64,000 nt of DNA. Origin: Symsagittifera roscoffensis (lineage: Eukaryota > Xenacoelomorpha > Acoela > Convolutidae). Below, piece after piece: positions 20,829-32,869 of the stretch (its first letter is position 1; every line of letters begins with the position of its first letter). Under the pieces are notes generated by a model. The model was given only the letters and a program-made list of their open reading frames with translations, did no database searches and was not told the DNA's origin. Position numbers and translations under genes: made by a program. The stretch is taken from positions 41,787,430 through 41,851,429 of the forward strand of contig NC_087065.1 in assembly GCF_963678635.1 (NCBI RefSeq). The letters run 5' to 3'.

Positions 20829-21528
20829 TCACTGAACTTTGACTATTTGGATTCGGTACCAACAAACCTGTTTACTATCACTTAATAATTTCAAATTCTT
20901 CATTCTAAAATATGCTACCACAGCCTGTCCCGGCTGTAGTTTTACCTTTCTATCTAAAAAGATTGGTACCTTGTTTTCATCTGTTATTATGCTATTAATT
21001 GGTTTCTTAACACACTTCCAGTCCGGATTTCTAATCCTTATTAGACCGTTGTTCAAGTCAATCATCACTTCGAAATTCCTGACAAAATCTCTGCCCAAAA
21101 TGAATTGGTCGGATTCATCCAGATTCTCTACTACCAGGAAGCTCATCCAAAGATCCCGTCCTGCCATATGGAGGATCGTTATTGGTGTTCTTCCGGCTAC
21201 GTAATTCGCTCCTCGATTGCCCGCGGCCAGTCGGAGATTCGTCGGAATTAGATCTTCCCTCGTGAAGCCCAATCTTTCCCAAGTTTTTATCGGCATCACG
21301 CTCACTACCGCTCCTGTGTCCAGAAGCCCTGTGACTCGGATTTTCTCTCCGTTGGTGTCGAGCAGATGTGCACTCACCAATATGAACCGCGTCTTGCTCC
21401 ATCATGGCGTCATGGCCTATCCTACGGACTCTAAGTTCTTCTTCACCCAATTAGATCTGCCCTATTTGGTCACTGTCTGTTGTCACATATGTCCTAGTGT
21501 AGATACTGATTCCATCCACGTTCAGCAT
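20829..21528 (-). pseudogene. Retroviral-type aspartic protease (copy A)
   Basis: ORF 21380-20829. Active-site motif LLDTGAVVSVM (about 21,325-21,300) and the second block FILGRDFVRN are intact, with a GR-T-PI strand between them. The C-terminal third (PDWKCVKKPIN, RKVKLQPGQAV) extends beyond the core protease toward RT. The end differs from copy B by a one-base loss after KQVC, giving WYRIQIVKVQ. Upstream, gag and protease are in different frames. Confidence 0.85.
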
Positions 21529-24260
21529 CACTTGATACGGTCCATAGACTTCCACGTAACGTGAAGTTTCTTTATTCGAGGGCCACCTGTTGTTAGTAGT
21601 GCTCGCACATCTCTTGAATCAGTGCGTGGCTCCACCTGCCTCAGATAATCTGCATATGTGTCCAAATGCATCAAAGTGAACTCTGATGCTTCACTCAGAT
21701 TTCTGATTACCTGGTGTCCCGATACTGAGATTATTGATTGTTTTTTGCTTCCTTGTGGCTCCATACCGAACCTCTGCCCGGAGATCACATTTAGTTTCAT
21801 GCTCAAACTACTTGGTGCTTTTGTTTCTTCGACTTCTGATGCCTCGAAGGCATTCAGCTTCTCCTGTAGTTTTTCATTTTCCAATTCGAGCGCCTCTTGT
21901 CCATATCGTCCCTAGGTATGTACCAGTTGTTCCCTTGTTTTGCTGGTCCGTTGTTAAAATTGCAATAATTGTTCTGGTAAAATCCAGATCTCGATGGAAG
22001 CTTCAGCAAAAGACATTCGTTTGACTTGAGTCTCAACTCGTCTGGTGTTGGCGCATTGGTTGAGACTGGTGTGTAATGTGTTGCTAACATTGTTCGAAGT
22101 TCATCATTCTTCACACCATCGATGAATTTTGAGGCTACTGCCAGGTTCATCCTTTTGTTTGACTCATCTGGTTGGCTTCGCCTTCTCAGCATCTCCAAAT
22201 CGTTTAGAAACTTGTCTATCGTCTCATCTTCTCGTTGCCTCCGTTTCTCGAAGCGCATCATTGCTTGGTGTCTCTGCACCCCTGAGCCAAAACGATTCAA
22301 CAAGATTTCAAAGATATTCTCAGCAGTGTCCCCTTGGTATTGCTTTTTGGCCATCACGCTGCTTAGGGCTGTGCCTTCCAAGTTACTGGTGAGCGCACTG
22401 CATTCTTGTCTTTCTGTCAAGTCCTCTTCCTCAAAATGCAGATTCATCACCTCTATCCAGGAATCAATACAGCCATCAGGTTCGTCTTTTTAGCATCTTG
22501 GTTTCTTAAAGACTCTTCTGGACTTTTCACTACGTTCATTGGTTCTAGATAACCTCGTAAGGAATGTCTCCAAAGACCTGTTCAGAGGTTCAAAGGCTGT
22601 GACCATTGATGTAGCATCTCTTGAATGCCCCGCCTGAGTACCATTGCCCCCTGATAAGGGTTCTGTACTTGGCACTTCCCTTCTGTCCGAATCGCTAGGA
22701 TTGCGTGGCTCTTCCCTGGGCTCGCATGACTCCTGTTCCTGGAATCAACTCTCCCAGTCGTTTGTTTGAGGTCTGTCTGTTGCCAGTTGACCTTCTGATG
22801 TTTGGGCCCAATGTTCTATTATCCCCTGTGGCATAGCCTGATGAAATGCCCCTACCTCTAGTGGATTCATATTTCCTTCTACTATTTTGTTGGTCATTGA
22901 AGTTCACCCTCGGCTCCCTGCTGGGTCCTCCCGAGTTCGGTTCCCCATCTTTTGGTTCACTCCTGCTGCTTAGTAGCCCGCCCAACCTATCCATGATAGC
23001 CTGAGTTCGCCTCTCCATCATCGCATCTATCTTTGTGTCAAGAGTCCCAAAAGTCTGCTCTTGTTGAATTCTCAACTTCTCCATGTCGTCCCTTAACCGT
23101 AATTCTCTTTGTTCCGCTTCTCTTGTCTTTCGCGACAAGTTCTTCGCCAAGTGTTCATCCGTTCTTTCCTTCAAGCGTTTTTCGCTTCTACCAACTTCTT
23201 GTCTATTGCGGTTTATTTCTTCCCGCAGACTTTCTATCTCAACGTGGACTGCCCTTTGTAGTTCACTCATTCTTGTGGACACCTGTTCATTCTGTTCCCC
23301 TATGCTGCCCGATATGTTGGTCTAGGCTTCTTCAATTGATACTCCGTTGTCCACTAGTGGCGTCACAAGTGGCGGTGTCACCCTGTCGCTCCCAGGTTGC
23401 ATGGTGCTGGTCGAGATTCGGGCTTTGATTCTCTGCCTCGACGTCTTTTCATTATCCACCTCTGGATCCGCCGGTACGTTGCTTAGCCCTGTGTTTCTAA
23501 TCTCCCCAGTTCGCATTTCCGAAATCGTCATACTCACAAAGTCTCCTGACTGGCCTGATGTGTTTGTGGTTTTGCTTATTGTCCTCACTACACCAAATTC
23601 GTCCATGGTTCCAGTCCCTCTGTCGGTGTATGCTTCATTCTCCTGAGTCGAACTATTGAGGCTGACTCGAGATCCAAATTCAACATGCTCGTCATCGTCT
23701 TCTTCTTCTTCCTGGGATTCTCCTTCATCGCCTGTACCCGCTCCCATGGTAAGTGGAAAGATGTTTCCAAAAGTGTTCTTCACTCTTTCTGAAAACGATG
23801 AGGACGTTGCCTGTTTCTCCGTCACGCCAACTATCATGGTGTTGTCTGTGGGTGATCTTCTAGTTGCCACAATTTCAGTAGAAATGTCGGACAGTTGCGA
23901 CATCTCCTCTCGGTCCAGTGTCCCGGTGGAAGTGGCAAAATTTTAGCCTTGTTCTACCGGAGTAGTTTCACTCGCCAGCCTTTTGTTTCCTCTCCCTTCC
24001 GGTCGATGTATTTCCTGGTTCTCATCCATGGCCTGGTCCGGATTGACCTCAACTTCTAGCATTGCTTTTCGCTCTTCTGAGGATTTTTGACTCGTGGTCT
24101 CAACCATTCTGCCTGAAACTGTCTCCCCTTTGTCGGTCCGGGTTCGTGTGATCCTTTCCACAAAAGGACCGTTCATTGCTTTTTTCTGTTTCTCAAGTAT
24201 GAATTTCCTAGAGCTATCACCTTGTTTAGGTATCCTTGATTTGTCTAAATTAATTTTCAA
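21528..24260 (-). pseudogene. Ty3-like gag region (copy A)
   Basis: From ATG 24260 one frame runs through 24260-23943, 23903-23322 and 23282-22695 with single stops at 23,943 (TAA) and 23,322 (TAG). It shifts near 22,700, continues through 22675-22490 and 22450-21854 with one TAA at 22,490, then shifts to 21884-21528. Contents in order: a basic N-terminus, a D/E-rich acidic patch (residues about 60-75 of the second piece), a coiled coil (MSELQRAVHVEIESLREE), an S/R-rich segment, the capsid core (NRFGSG, FEKRRQREDETIDKF), an N-rich tail, and ENEKLQEKL coil plus a conserved C-terminal domain. No CCHC zinc knuckle is visible. Gag coats the element RNA. Confidence 0.75.
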
Positions 24261-24310
24261 TTTACCACTTCTTACTGCCTATACTCTCAATTCGATCGCT
24301 AGTGTCCTTT

Positions 24311-26831
24311 AAGTTTGACTTCTGATAATAATAACACAACACAATAATTTTCACACAATGAGCGATTATTAGTTGTAAAATGTGAAGCTAGCACAGTGTG
24401 ATGGTATCAGTCTATTTAAAAGATAGTGTTCTCACTACCCAATCAAGCACAAATATTAATGATTTAAAACCAGAAATAACAAAAATGATATTATTTTCTA
24501 TGAAAAACGTATGTGTTTTGTACTTTTAGTCGGTCGCAATACAATAGTCGAACCTGCATCTAAAGAAAGAGCCTTCCCTGCTTGGTTCTGCACCAAAGAG
24601 ACTAAACTTGAAGGCAGTAATTTTCTCAAGTGCGCGTCTATTGCACCCACCGAGTCTTATGTTACCTATCTGCCTTCGGACTGCCCGAGCTGGTTCTTCC
24701 AAAATCCTCGGGGCAATCACCTTTCTCAAAACGTTTTGGATTTGAATCCACACCAATGAGTTACACATTTTTGTTCAATTTAGACTTAGTGTCGCGAATA
24801 TCCGAGTCTAGACCTGTTTTGTTTTGGTTTGGTTTTTTATAAAAGGCAAGTTACCAGTGCAGTCACTGGTTCCCAGCCTATCTCTTGATAACTAATGCCT
24901 TTAACTGCTTTCTTTTCTGTTGTCTTATTAGGTCTTGACAAAACAATATCCCTCCGGATTGACAATAATAGGACCCCTCCGGAATTGCAAAATTGGACCC
25001 CTCCGGATTGGCAAAACTAGACCACTCCGGATTGGCAAAATTGGGACCTCTTCGGATTGGCAAAATTGGGACACCTCCGGATTGGGACCCCTCCGGATTG
25101 GCAAAAATAGACCCCTCCGGAATGGCAAAATTGGGACCCCATCGGATTGGCAAAATTAGACCCCTCCGGATTGGCAAAGTTGGGACCCCTCCGGATTGGG
25201 ACCCCTCCGGGTTTGTAAAAATAGCTTCTCAGGGACTTTTTTTAATTTTGACCCGAAAGTCTTCCGGATACGTTCTCTGATGCTATTATGCTACCTTCCC
25301 GAATTGGTGAATTTGCTAAAAACAATATCAAAAAATTTTCACACATACTTTTTTGAAGAATTGATGTTTTTATGAGTAAGTTCACCTAATTTCTGATCTA
25401 ATGGTACCAAGATCAACTGGATTTGTCTAGTAGTTCCAACGTTATTAACCAAAACGTCTTTTCTAAAATCAAAAAATTTTCTCTCTTATAGGTTCCGCCC
25501 AACTTTTTTTGCAATTCTGTTCTTTTCGACCTAAAAACAATTATTGACCCGAGCTAAGAAGGACCTATACTTTTCAAGTTCAATGCAAAAAACTCGATCT
25601 ATAACGTTCCAGTTGAAAAAATTTGCCAAAAACAATGCTATTTGGACCCCTCCGGATTGATGAATCCACCAAATCAAACACGTTAAGTTCGATTTCTCTG
25701 TAACCCCGAAGGTTATCGACAAACTGGTTTTAAAAACTGTCGATTCACTAGTGGACGTTGTCCGAACAACACCTTTTTCTGTCCTAACTGAAAAATTTCA
25801 AAATTTTTTTTTATTTTATAGCGTTTCGTTTTTTCAAAAATCACTTAAATTCGGTTTTTGGTACCCAAATAGTTCCAACCACTTCTGAACTAAACTCAAC
25901 CGGTTCTACTTATTATACTAAAACAGTTACGATGTAACTCACTAATTTAGTGCCTTTTTTCCGTTTCAATAAAATATATATATCTCAAAAATCACGATTT
26001 GTGGGAGGATCAAAATATCGCTATCTTGTGTTTTTCACTGAAAAACGATATAGAAGTATTAATATAGGCTGTATAGGTAATAAAACTAGTAATACTAAAC
26101 CCCTCCGAGTTTGTTCAATGTCCGAATTAACGTGCTTAACTCGGAAATTCGCAGTTCGGTGAAGGGTCACTACAGTGCAGCACTGTCAAATCCCCCACAG
26201 ATTACTATCTTACTTTTTGTAACAAAAGGGATACAAAACTTGTTAACGAAACCCAACAGTCGATTGTTGTTGTCGTTGACCCCCTTCTTTTCGCTCCATG
26301 AACTGCTTGCCGGATCAGTCTTCTTCACTAATCCCGAGACCCTTCCGGATTGAGCGCAAATTATCATTAACGTGCTTAAATACTCAAATAACCCTACTGT
26401 ACAAGCACCACAAACGGGCCACAAAATTGATCATAACGATCTTGACTGATATAAATGCCTGTAACAACAATATATCTAACAACAACAAACGGGAGGGTCG
26501 GATCACATCTCGTCTGGGGGGATGATTTCTACTGATTTGATACTTTTTTTTACTGTTTTGGTTTTTTCGGTTATTTTTTTAATGTTGTTTTGTTTTTCTT
26601 GGGTACTATACTTTTTTTTGTTTGGTTTCTTATATATCTTCAAGTGTTTTTGGTCACAGACCTCTCGGGGAACGAGGGGACGACCGATCCCCCCACCCTT
26701 CCTGGAACGTGAATTTTTGGTGTTAACAAGCTTTTCACGGGAATCCGGAAGGCTTCCGCGTTCCGAACTACCCTTCTCTCCCGGAGGTTAGGGCCTATAA
26801 ACGCGGTTAGGGCGTTATTATGAGCATCCGC
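24311..26831 (-). repeat. 5' leader of the Ty3-like element (copy A)
   Basis: About 2.5 kb upstream of gag in element sense, with no persistent ORF. It matches 31,733-32,385 plus 41,089-43,342 (copy B leader split by the BEL element). It holds a CTCCGGATTG minisatellite (24,954-25,215), homopyrimidine runs near 26,540-26,600 and the intact BEL target sequence GGCAAGTTACC near 24,845. Similarity between A and B stops right after GAGCATCCGC (26,831 and 43,342); in A this point is joined within about 10 bases to RNase H of copy B. I first took it for an LTR, but no matching second LTR exists in the window. Confidence 0.55.
24954..25215. repeat. Minisatellite, unit CCCCTCCGGATTGGCAAAATTGGGA
   Basis: About 12 tandem units of 24-25 bp; two are 16-bp short forms (CCCCTCCGGATTGGGA). 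Units differ by single bases. Isolated copies of the core CCTCCGGATTG or close variants also lie outside the array at about 25,650, 26,100 and 26,345, so the array seems to be a local expansion of a dispersed leader motif. Confidence 0.9.
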
Positions 26832-26839
26832 ATACTTGA

Positions 26840-28214
26840 CACTGATGCGTCTGCATCAAGAACATACATGCTCTTTTCTGTAGGCATGCCTAGCACTGGC
26901 GCCTCGCACAGTTCCCGCTTTATGTTCTCGAAGGCAGCTTGAGCTTCTTCGTTCCATTCGAACTTCTTTCCTTTGCTGCGCATCAGCCTCTGCTTTGGAT
27001 ATACCTTGTCTGCATATCCTTTATGAACTCACGGTAATAATTGGCAAACCCTAGGAAGCACATGAGTTGTGTGTCCGTTCTGGGGCCTTCCATGTCAACA
27101 CAGCCTCTACTGCTTCCGGGTACGGCCTCACACCATGCCTGTCCACCATTCTTCCTAGATACTTGATTGAATCCCTAAGGATTTCACATTTCGTTTAGTT
27201 TGCATTTCAAGCCTGCTCTTTTCATGCATCCAAAGACCTCATCGAGCCAATCAAGGTGGTCTTCCAGGGTTGGTGTTGCTATGACCACGTCATCCACATA
27301 ACACATCACAAGATTCCCGTACTTCTTCGTCACTCTGGTCAAAGCCTCAGCCATCAGTCTTTGAAACGTGGCCGTTGCGTTGCACAACCCGGAGGGCATC
27401 CTCTTCCACTGGTACAACCCCAATTCATATGCGAATCCTGTCTTCTCTCTGTCCTTCTTCCGCAGAGGGACCTGCCAGAAGCCAGAACCCAAGTCCAGTG
27501 TGGTGAAGAATTTGGCATCACCAAGTTTAGGGAGACTCTCGTCTTTTCGCGGTATCGGGTACGCATCTTTTATTGTCACCGCGTTCAAGTAGCGAAAGTC
27601 GCAACAAAACCTAAGCTGCCCCCTTTCTTTTTCGCCATTACTACCCCACAAGCCCATGGCGATTTCGAGGGTTCTATCATGTCGTATTCGAGCAACATTT
27701 CTATTTCTGCTCGGCACGCTGCCGATTTATGTGGCGTCATTCGTCTATGGGGAATGGCGCCATCCTCAAGTTCGATTTCGTGTTCGACGAAGTTACAGCA
27801 ACCGATATCCGCCTTATGTTTTGAAAACACATCCGCGTTCCGATTTAAAACCGCCCGCAATAATTCAAAATCTCTCTCGCCTATCTTTTCTTTTAAGTGT
27901 TCTGTTTCTGGCCAAACCGGTTTGTCAGATTCTGGTTCATATGACGAGGGGCGTTCCGGAAATTTTGAGCAGCTCGACAAATCGTCGTTCGTTTCGAAAT
28001 TCATTGAAAACAGTTTATAAAGAGATTTTAATTCATTGATCTTTTTTAAAATTTTATCTTTATTGGCTTGATAAGGACATTCTTTCACATTATATGTCTT
28101 GAAGTTTTGTGTCTCTTCATAGTCGGTCCTCATCGGCAAAGCGTAACCAAGTTTCTTTTCACGCTGGATTGAAACCGTGGTGTCCATTGTGTTCAATATA
28201 ACACTGACACACAA
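26840..28214 (-). pseudogene. RT and truncated RNase H (copy B)
   Basis: Nearly identical to copy A (offset 7,421-7,422). ORFs 28214-27585 and 27717-27184 carry the protease-RT spacer and RT with LDLGSGFWQV and MCYVDDVVIA, split by the same -1 frame break as in A. 27,183-26,840 continues into the thumb and RNase H with two extra one-base and two- or three-base losses (for example near 27,021 and 27,084), and ends inside RNase H at the TDASV codons, where the copy A leader begins. This cut is the tandem-duplication junction. Confidence 0.88.
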
Positions 28215-28244
28215 TCCGTTTCGAGTTACCGAGAAGCTCCGGCC

Positions 28245-28950
28245 TTAAATCACTGAACTTTGACTATTTGGATTCGGTACCAAACAAACCTGTTTACTAT
28301 CACTTAATAATTTCAAATTCTTCATTCTAAAAATTGCTACCACAACCTGTCCCGGCTGTAGTTTTACCTTTCTATCTAAAAAGATTGGTACCTTGTTTTC
28401 ATCTGTTATTATGCTATTAATTGGTTTCTTAACACACTTCCAGTCCGGATTTCTAATCCTTATTAGACCGTTGTTCAAGTCAATCATCACTTCGAAATTC
28501 CTGACAAAATCTCTGCCCAAAATGAATTGGTCGGAGTCATCCAGATTCTCTACTACCAGGAAGCTCATCCAAAGATCCCGTCCTGCCATATGGAGGATCG
28601 TTATTGGTGTTCTTCCGGCTACGTAATTCGCTCCTCGATTGCCCGCGGCCAGTCGGAGATTCGTCGGAATTAGATCTTCCCTCGTGAAGCCCAATCTTTC
28701 CCAAGTTTTTATCGGCATCACGCTCACTACCGCTCCTGTGTCCAGAAGCCCTGTGACTCGGATTTTCTCTCCGTTGGTGTCGAGCAGATGTGCACTCACC
28801 AATATGAACCGCGTCTTGCTCCATCATGGCGTCATGGCCTACCCTACGGACTCTAAGTTCTTCTTCACCCAATTAGATCTGCCCTATTTGGTCACTGTCT
28901 GTTGTCACATATGTCCTAGTGTAGATACTGATTCCATCCACGTTCGGCAT
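28245..28950 (-). pseudogene. Retroviral-type aspartic protease (copy B)
   Basis: ORF 28802-28245, 185 codons, essentially identical to copy A with LLDTGAVVSVM and FILGRDFV intact. Its C-terminus (SKQVCLVPNPNSQSSVI) is the unshifted version and matches copy C, so the copy A end is the derived one. Confidence 0.85.
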
Positions 28951-31682
28951 CACTTGATACGGTCCATAGACTTCCACGTAACGTGAAGTTTCTTTATTCG
29001 AGGGCCACCTGTTGTTAGTAGTGCTCGCACATCTCTTGAATCAGTGCGTGGCTCCACCTGCCTCAGATAATCTGCATATGTGTCCAAATGCATCAAAGTG
29101 AACTCTGATGCTTCACTCAGATTTCTGATTACCTGGTGTCCCGCTACCGAGATTATTGATTGTTTTTTGCTTCCTTGTGGCACCATACCGAACCTCTGCC
29201 CGGAGATCACATTTAGTTTCATGCTCAAACTACTTGGTGCTTTTGTTTCTTCGACTTCTGATGCCTCGAAGGCATTCAGCTTCTCCTGTAGTTTTTCATT
29301 TTCCAATTCGAGCGCCTCTTGTCCATATCGTCCCTAGGTATGTACCAGTTGTTCCCTTGTTTTGCTGGTCCGTTGTTAAAATTGCAATAATTGTTCTGGT
29401 AAAATCCAGATCTCGATGGAAGCTTCAGCAAAAGACATTCGTTTGACTTGAGTCTCAACTCGTCTGGTGTTGGCGCATTGGTTGAGACTGGTGTGTAATG
29501 TGTTGCTAACATTGTTCGAAGTTCATCATTCTTCACACCATCGATGAATTTTGAGGCTACTGCCAGGTTCATCCTTTTGTTTGACTCATCTGGTTGGCTT
29601 CGCCTTCTCAGCATCTCCAAATCGTTTAGAAACTTGTCTATCGTCTCATCTTCTCGTTGCCTCCGTTTCTCGAAGCGCATCATTGCTTGGTGTCTCTGCA
29701 CCCCTGAGCCAAAACGATTCAACAAGATTTCAAAGATATTCTCAGCAGTGTCCCGTTGGTATTGCTTTTTGGCCATCACGCTGCTTAGGGCTGTGCCTTC
29801 CAAGTTACTGGTGAGCGCACTGCATTCTTGTCTTTCTGTCAAGTCCTCTTCCTCAAAATGCAGATTCATCACCTCTATCCAGGAATCAATACAGCCATCA
29901 GGTTCGTCTTTTTAGCATCTTGGTTTCTTAAAGACTCTTCTGGACTTTTCACTACGTTCATTGGTTCTAGATAACCTCGTAAGGAATGTCTCCAAAGACC
30001 TGTTCAGAGGTTCAAAGGCTGTGACCATTGATGTAGCATCTCTTGAATGCCCCGCCTGAGTACCATTGCCCCCTGATAAGGGTTCTGTACTTGGCACTTC
30101 CCTTCTGTCCGAATCGCTAGGATTGCGTGGCTCTTCCCTGGGCTCGCATGACTCCTGTTCCTGGAATCAACTCTCCCAGTCGTTTGTTTGAGGTCTGTCT
30201 GTTGCCAGTTGACCTTCTGATGTTTGGGCCCAATGTTCTATTATCCCCTGTGGCATAGCCTGATGAAATGCCCCTACCTCTAGTGGATTCATATTTCCTT
30301 CTACTATTTTGTTGGTCATTGAAGTTCACCCTCGGCTCCCTGCTGGGTCCTCCCGAGTTCGGTTCCCCATCTTTTGGTTCACTCCTGCTGCCTAGTAGCC
30401 CGCCCAACCTATCCATGATAGCCTGAGTTCGCCTCTCCATCATCGCATCTATCTTTGTGTCAAGAGTCCCAAAAGTCTGCTCTTGTTGAATTCTCAACTT
30501 CTCCATGTCGTCCCTTAACCGTAATTCTCTTTGTTCCGCTTCTCTTGTCTTTCGCGACAAGTTCTTCGCCAAGTGTTCATCCGTTCTTTCCTTCAAGCGT
30601 TTTTCGCTTCTACCAACTTCTTGTCTATTGCGGTTTATTTCTTCCCGCAGACTTTCTATCTCAACGTGGACTGCCCTTTGTAGTTCACTCATTCTTGTGG
30701 ACACCTGTTCATTCTGTTCCCCTATGCTGCCCGATATGTTGGTCTAGGCTTCTTCAATTGATACTCCGTTGTCCACTAGTGGCGTCACAAGTGGCGGTGT
30801 CACCCTGTCGCTCCCAGGTTGCATGGTGCTGGTCGAGATTCGGGCTTTGATTCTCTGCCTCGACGTCTTTTCATTATCCACCTCTGGATCCGCCGGTGCG
30901 TTGCTTAGCCCTGTGTTTCTAATCTCCCCAGTTCGCATTTCCGAAATCGTCATACTCACAAAGTCTCCTGACTGGCCTGATGTGTTTGTGTTTTTGCTTA
31001 TTGTCCTCACTACACCAAATTCGTCCATGGTTCCAGTCCCTCTGTCGGTGTATGCTTCATTCTCCTGAGTCGAACTATTGAGGCTGACTCGAGATCCAAA
31101 TTCAACATGCTCGTCATCGTCTTCTTCTTCTTCCTGGGATTCTCCTTCATCGCCTGTACCCGCTCCCATGGTAAGTGGAAAGATGTTTCCAAAAGTGTTC
31201 TTCACTCTTTCTGAAAACGATGAGGACGTTGCCTGTTTCTCCGTCACGCCAACTATCATGGTGTTGTCTGTGGGTGATCTTCTAGTTGCCACAATTTCAG
31301 TAGAAATGTCGGACAGTTGCGACATCTCCTCTCGGTCCAGTGTCCCGGTGGAAGTGGCAAAATTTTAGCCTTGTTCTACCGGAGTAGTTTCACTCGCCAG
31401 CCTTTTGTTTCCTCTCCCTTCCGGTCGATGTATTTCCTGGTTCTCATCCATGGCCTGGTCCGGATTGACCTCAACTTCTAGCATTGCTTTTCGCTCTTCT
31501 GAGGATTTTTGACTCGTGGTCTCAACCATTCTGCCTGAAACTGTCTCCCCTTTGTCGGTCCGGGTTCGTGTGATCCTTTCCACAAAAGGACCGTTCATTG
31601 CTTTTTTCTGTTTCTCAGGTATGAATTTCCTAGAGCTATCACCTTGTTTAGGTATCCTTGATTTGTCTAAATTAATTTTCAA
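28950..31682 (-). pseudogene. Ty3-like gag region (copy B)
   Basis: Same order and same interruptions as copy A: stops at 31,365, 30,744 and 29,912, and frame changes near 30,120 and 29,330. Only a handful of substitutions separate the two (for example QGD to QRD in the capsid ORF 29872-29276). Shared inactivating lesions show that A and B arose by DNA duplication of an already dead copy, not by two separate transposition events. Confidence 0.78.
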
Positions 31683-31732
31683 TTTACCACTTCTTACTGC
31701 CTATACTCTCAATTCGATCGCTAGTGTCCTTT

Positions 31733-32385
31733 AAGTTTGACTTCTGATAATAATAACACAACACAATAATTTTCACACAATGAGCGATTATTAGTTGTAA
31801 AATGTGAAGCTAGCACAGTGTGATGGTATCAGTCTATTTAAAAGATAGTGTTCTCACTACCCAATCAAGCACAAATATTAATGATTTAAAACCAGAAATA
31901 ACAAAAATGATATTATTTTCTATGAAAAACGTATGTGTTTTGTACTTTTAGTCGGTCGCAATACAATAGTCGAACCTGCTTCTAAAGAAAGAGCCTTCCC
32001 TGCTTGATGCTGCACCAAAAGACAAAACTTGAAGGCAGTTATTTTCTCAAGTGCGCGTCTATTGCATCCACCGAGTCCTATGTTACCTATCTGCCTTCGG
32101 ACTGCCCGAGTCCTATGTTACCTATCTGCCTTCGGACTGCCCGAACTTGAAGGCAGTAATTTTCTCAAGTGCGCGTCTATTGCACCCACCGAGTCCTATG
32201 TTACCTATCTGCCTTCGGACTGCCCGAGCTACCAAAATCCTCAGGGCAATCACTTTTCTCAAAAACGTTTTGGGTTTCAATCCACACCAATGAGTTACAC
32301 ACTCTTGTTCAACTTAGACATAGTGTTGCGAATAGCCGAGTCTAGACCTGTTTTGTTTTGGTTTGGTTTTTTTATAAAAGGCAAG
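31733..32385 (-). repeat. Leader of copy B, left part (before BEL insertion)
   Basis: Matches 24,311-24,845 of copy A. It carries a local triplication of a 37-bp unit (GAGTCCTATGTTACC... at 32,073, 32,108 and 32,191) and a duplicated 47-bp neighbour, where copy A has one copy of each. It ends at GGCAAG, the left target-site copy of the BEL insertion. No ORF. Confidence 0.7.
32381..32385. repeat. Target-site duplication of BEL element (left)
   Basis: GCAAG, repeated at 41,089-41,093. Copy A has a single uninterrupted GGCAAGTTACC at about 24,845, giving the empty site. Confidence 0.93.
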
Positions 32386-32869
32386 TGTACGCGTCAATCT
32401 CCACGATTATAAAAAAACGGTTTTTTAAACACTTTAATTAATGAGTAGTTTCTCGGCAAAATAACTCCGGAAATTTGAAAATATAACGATAATTTTAACA
32501 AGCTTTTTTTATCGGTAACATTGGCCACAAAAACTGCATAACTCAAAGCAAGCTGCAAAAATGGCCAGTATTTGACCTTGAGACAAATTGCTTTTTTTAA
32601 AGGTCAGCCTTAATCAAGGCTGAACCAAATTAGAGCGAAAAGACGGTTAAAATAGGTTTTGGGGAGGATCGAGCCTGGTTACGGAGCATCCCATCAAGTT
32701 CGGTGCATATTCGAGTTCTAGAAAGGAAATGACCTAGTCGGGATTCGAACCGGCGCCGAACCCGCCGGGACCTACCCTGTATACGCTTGGCTACTGCCCC
32801 TATATGCATTTATATTTTGGTTCAGTTTTATATGCATTTATACTATTGTTTTATATTTGCGCTGCAACA
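32386..32869 (-). repeat. BEL/Pao element 3' LTR
   Basis: 484 bp, TG...CA on both strands (element sense starts TGTTGCAGCG and ends GTACA). It matches 40,605-41,088, also 484 bp, at roughly 97% by eye, so the insertion is moderately recent. The last pol codons (VAAQI, stop) read into this LTR. It carries a tRNA-like segment at 32,733-32,802. A TTTATATGCATTTATA stretch (32,826-32,841) is TATA-like in either sense. Confidence 0.93.
32733..32802 (-). other. tRNA-like segment inside BEL 3' LTR
   Basis: On the minus strand it has an A-box-like TAGCCAAGCG and a perfect B box GGTTCGAATCC about 45 bases apart, the usual internal RNA polymerase III promoter layout. The 5' and 3' ends do not pair as an acceptor stem, so it is not a functional tRNA; a tRNA-derived or SINE-derived insert is likelier. 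Also present in the other LTR. Confidence 0.6.

Noticed and set aside
24935-25215. CRISPR array
   Set aside because: The units are tandem without unique spacers, in eukaryotic retroelement DNA.
24935-25280. ORFs through the minisatellite (DPSGLAKL-type repeats and their minus-strand counterparts)
   Set aside because: Open frames exist on both strands because the 24-bp unit lacks stops. They follow the repeat and change frame with unit length; no sign of a protein.
24311-26831. Leader region as an LTR of the Ty3-like element
   Set aside because: It is next to gag and repeated at 41-43 kb, but both copies are in the same upstream position of A and B. No copy occurs downstream of pol, so it behaves as a duplicated leader rather than as an LTR.
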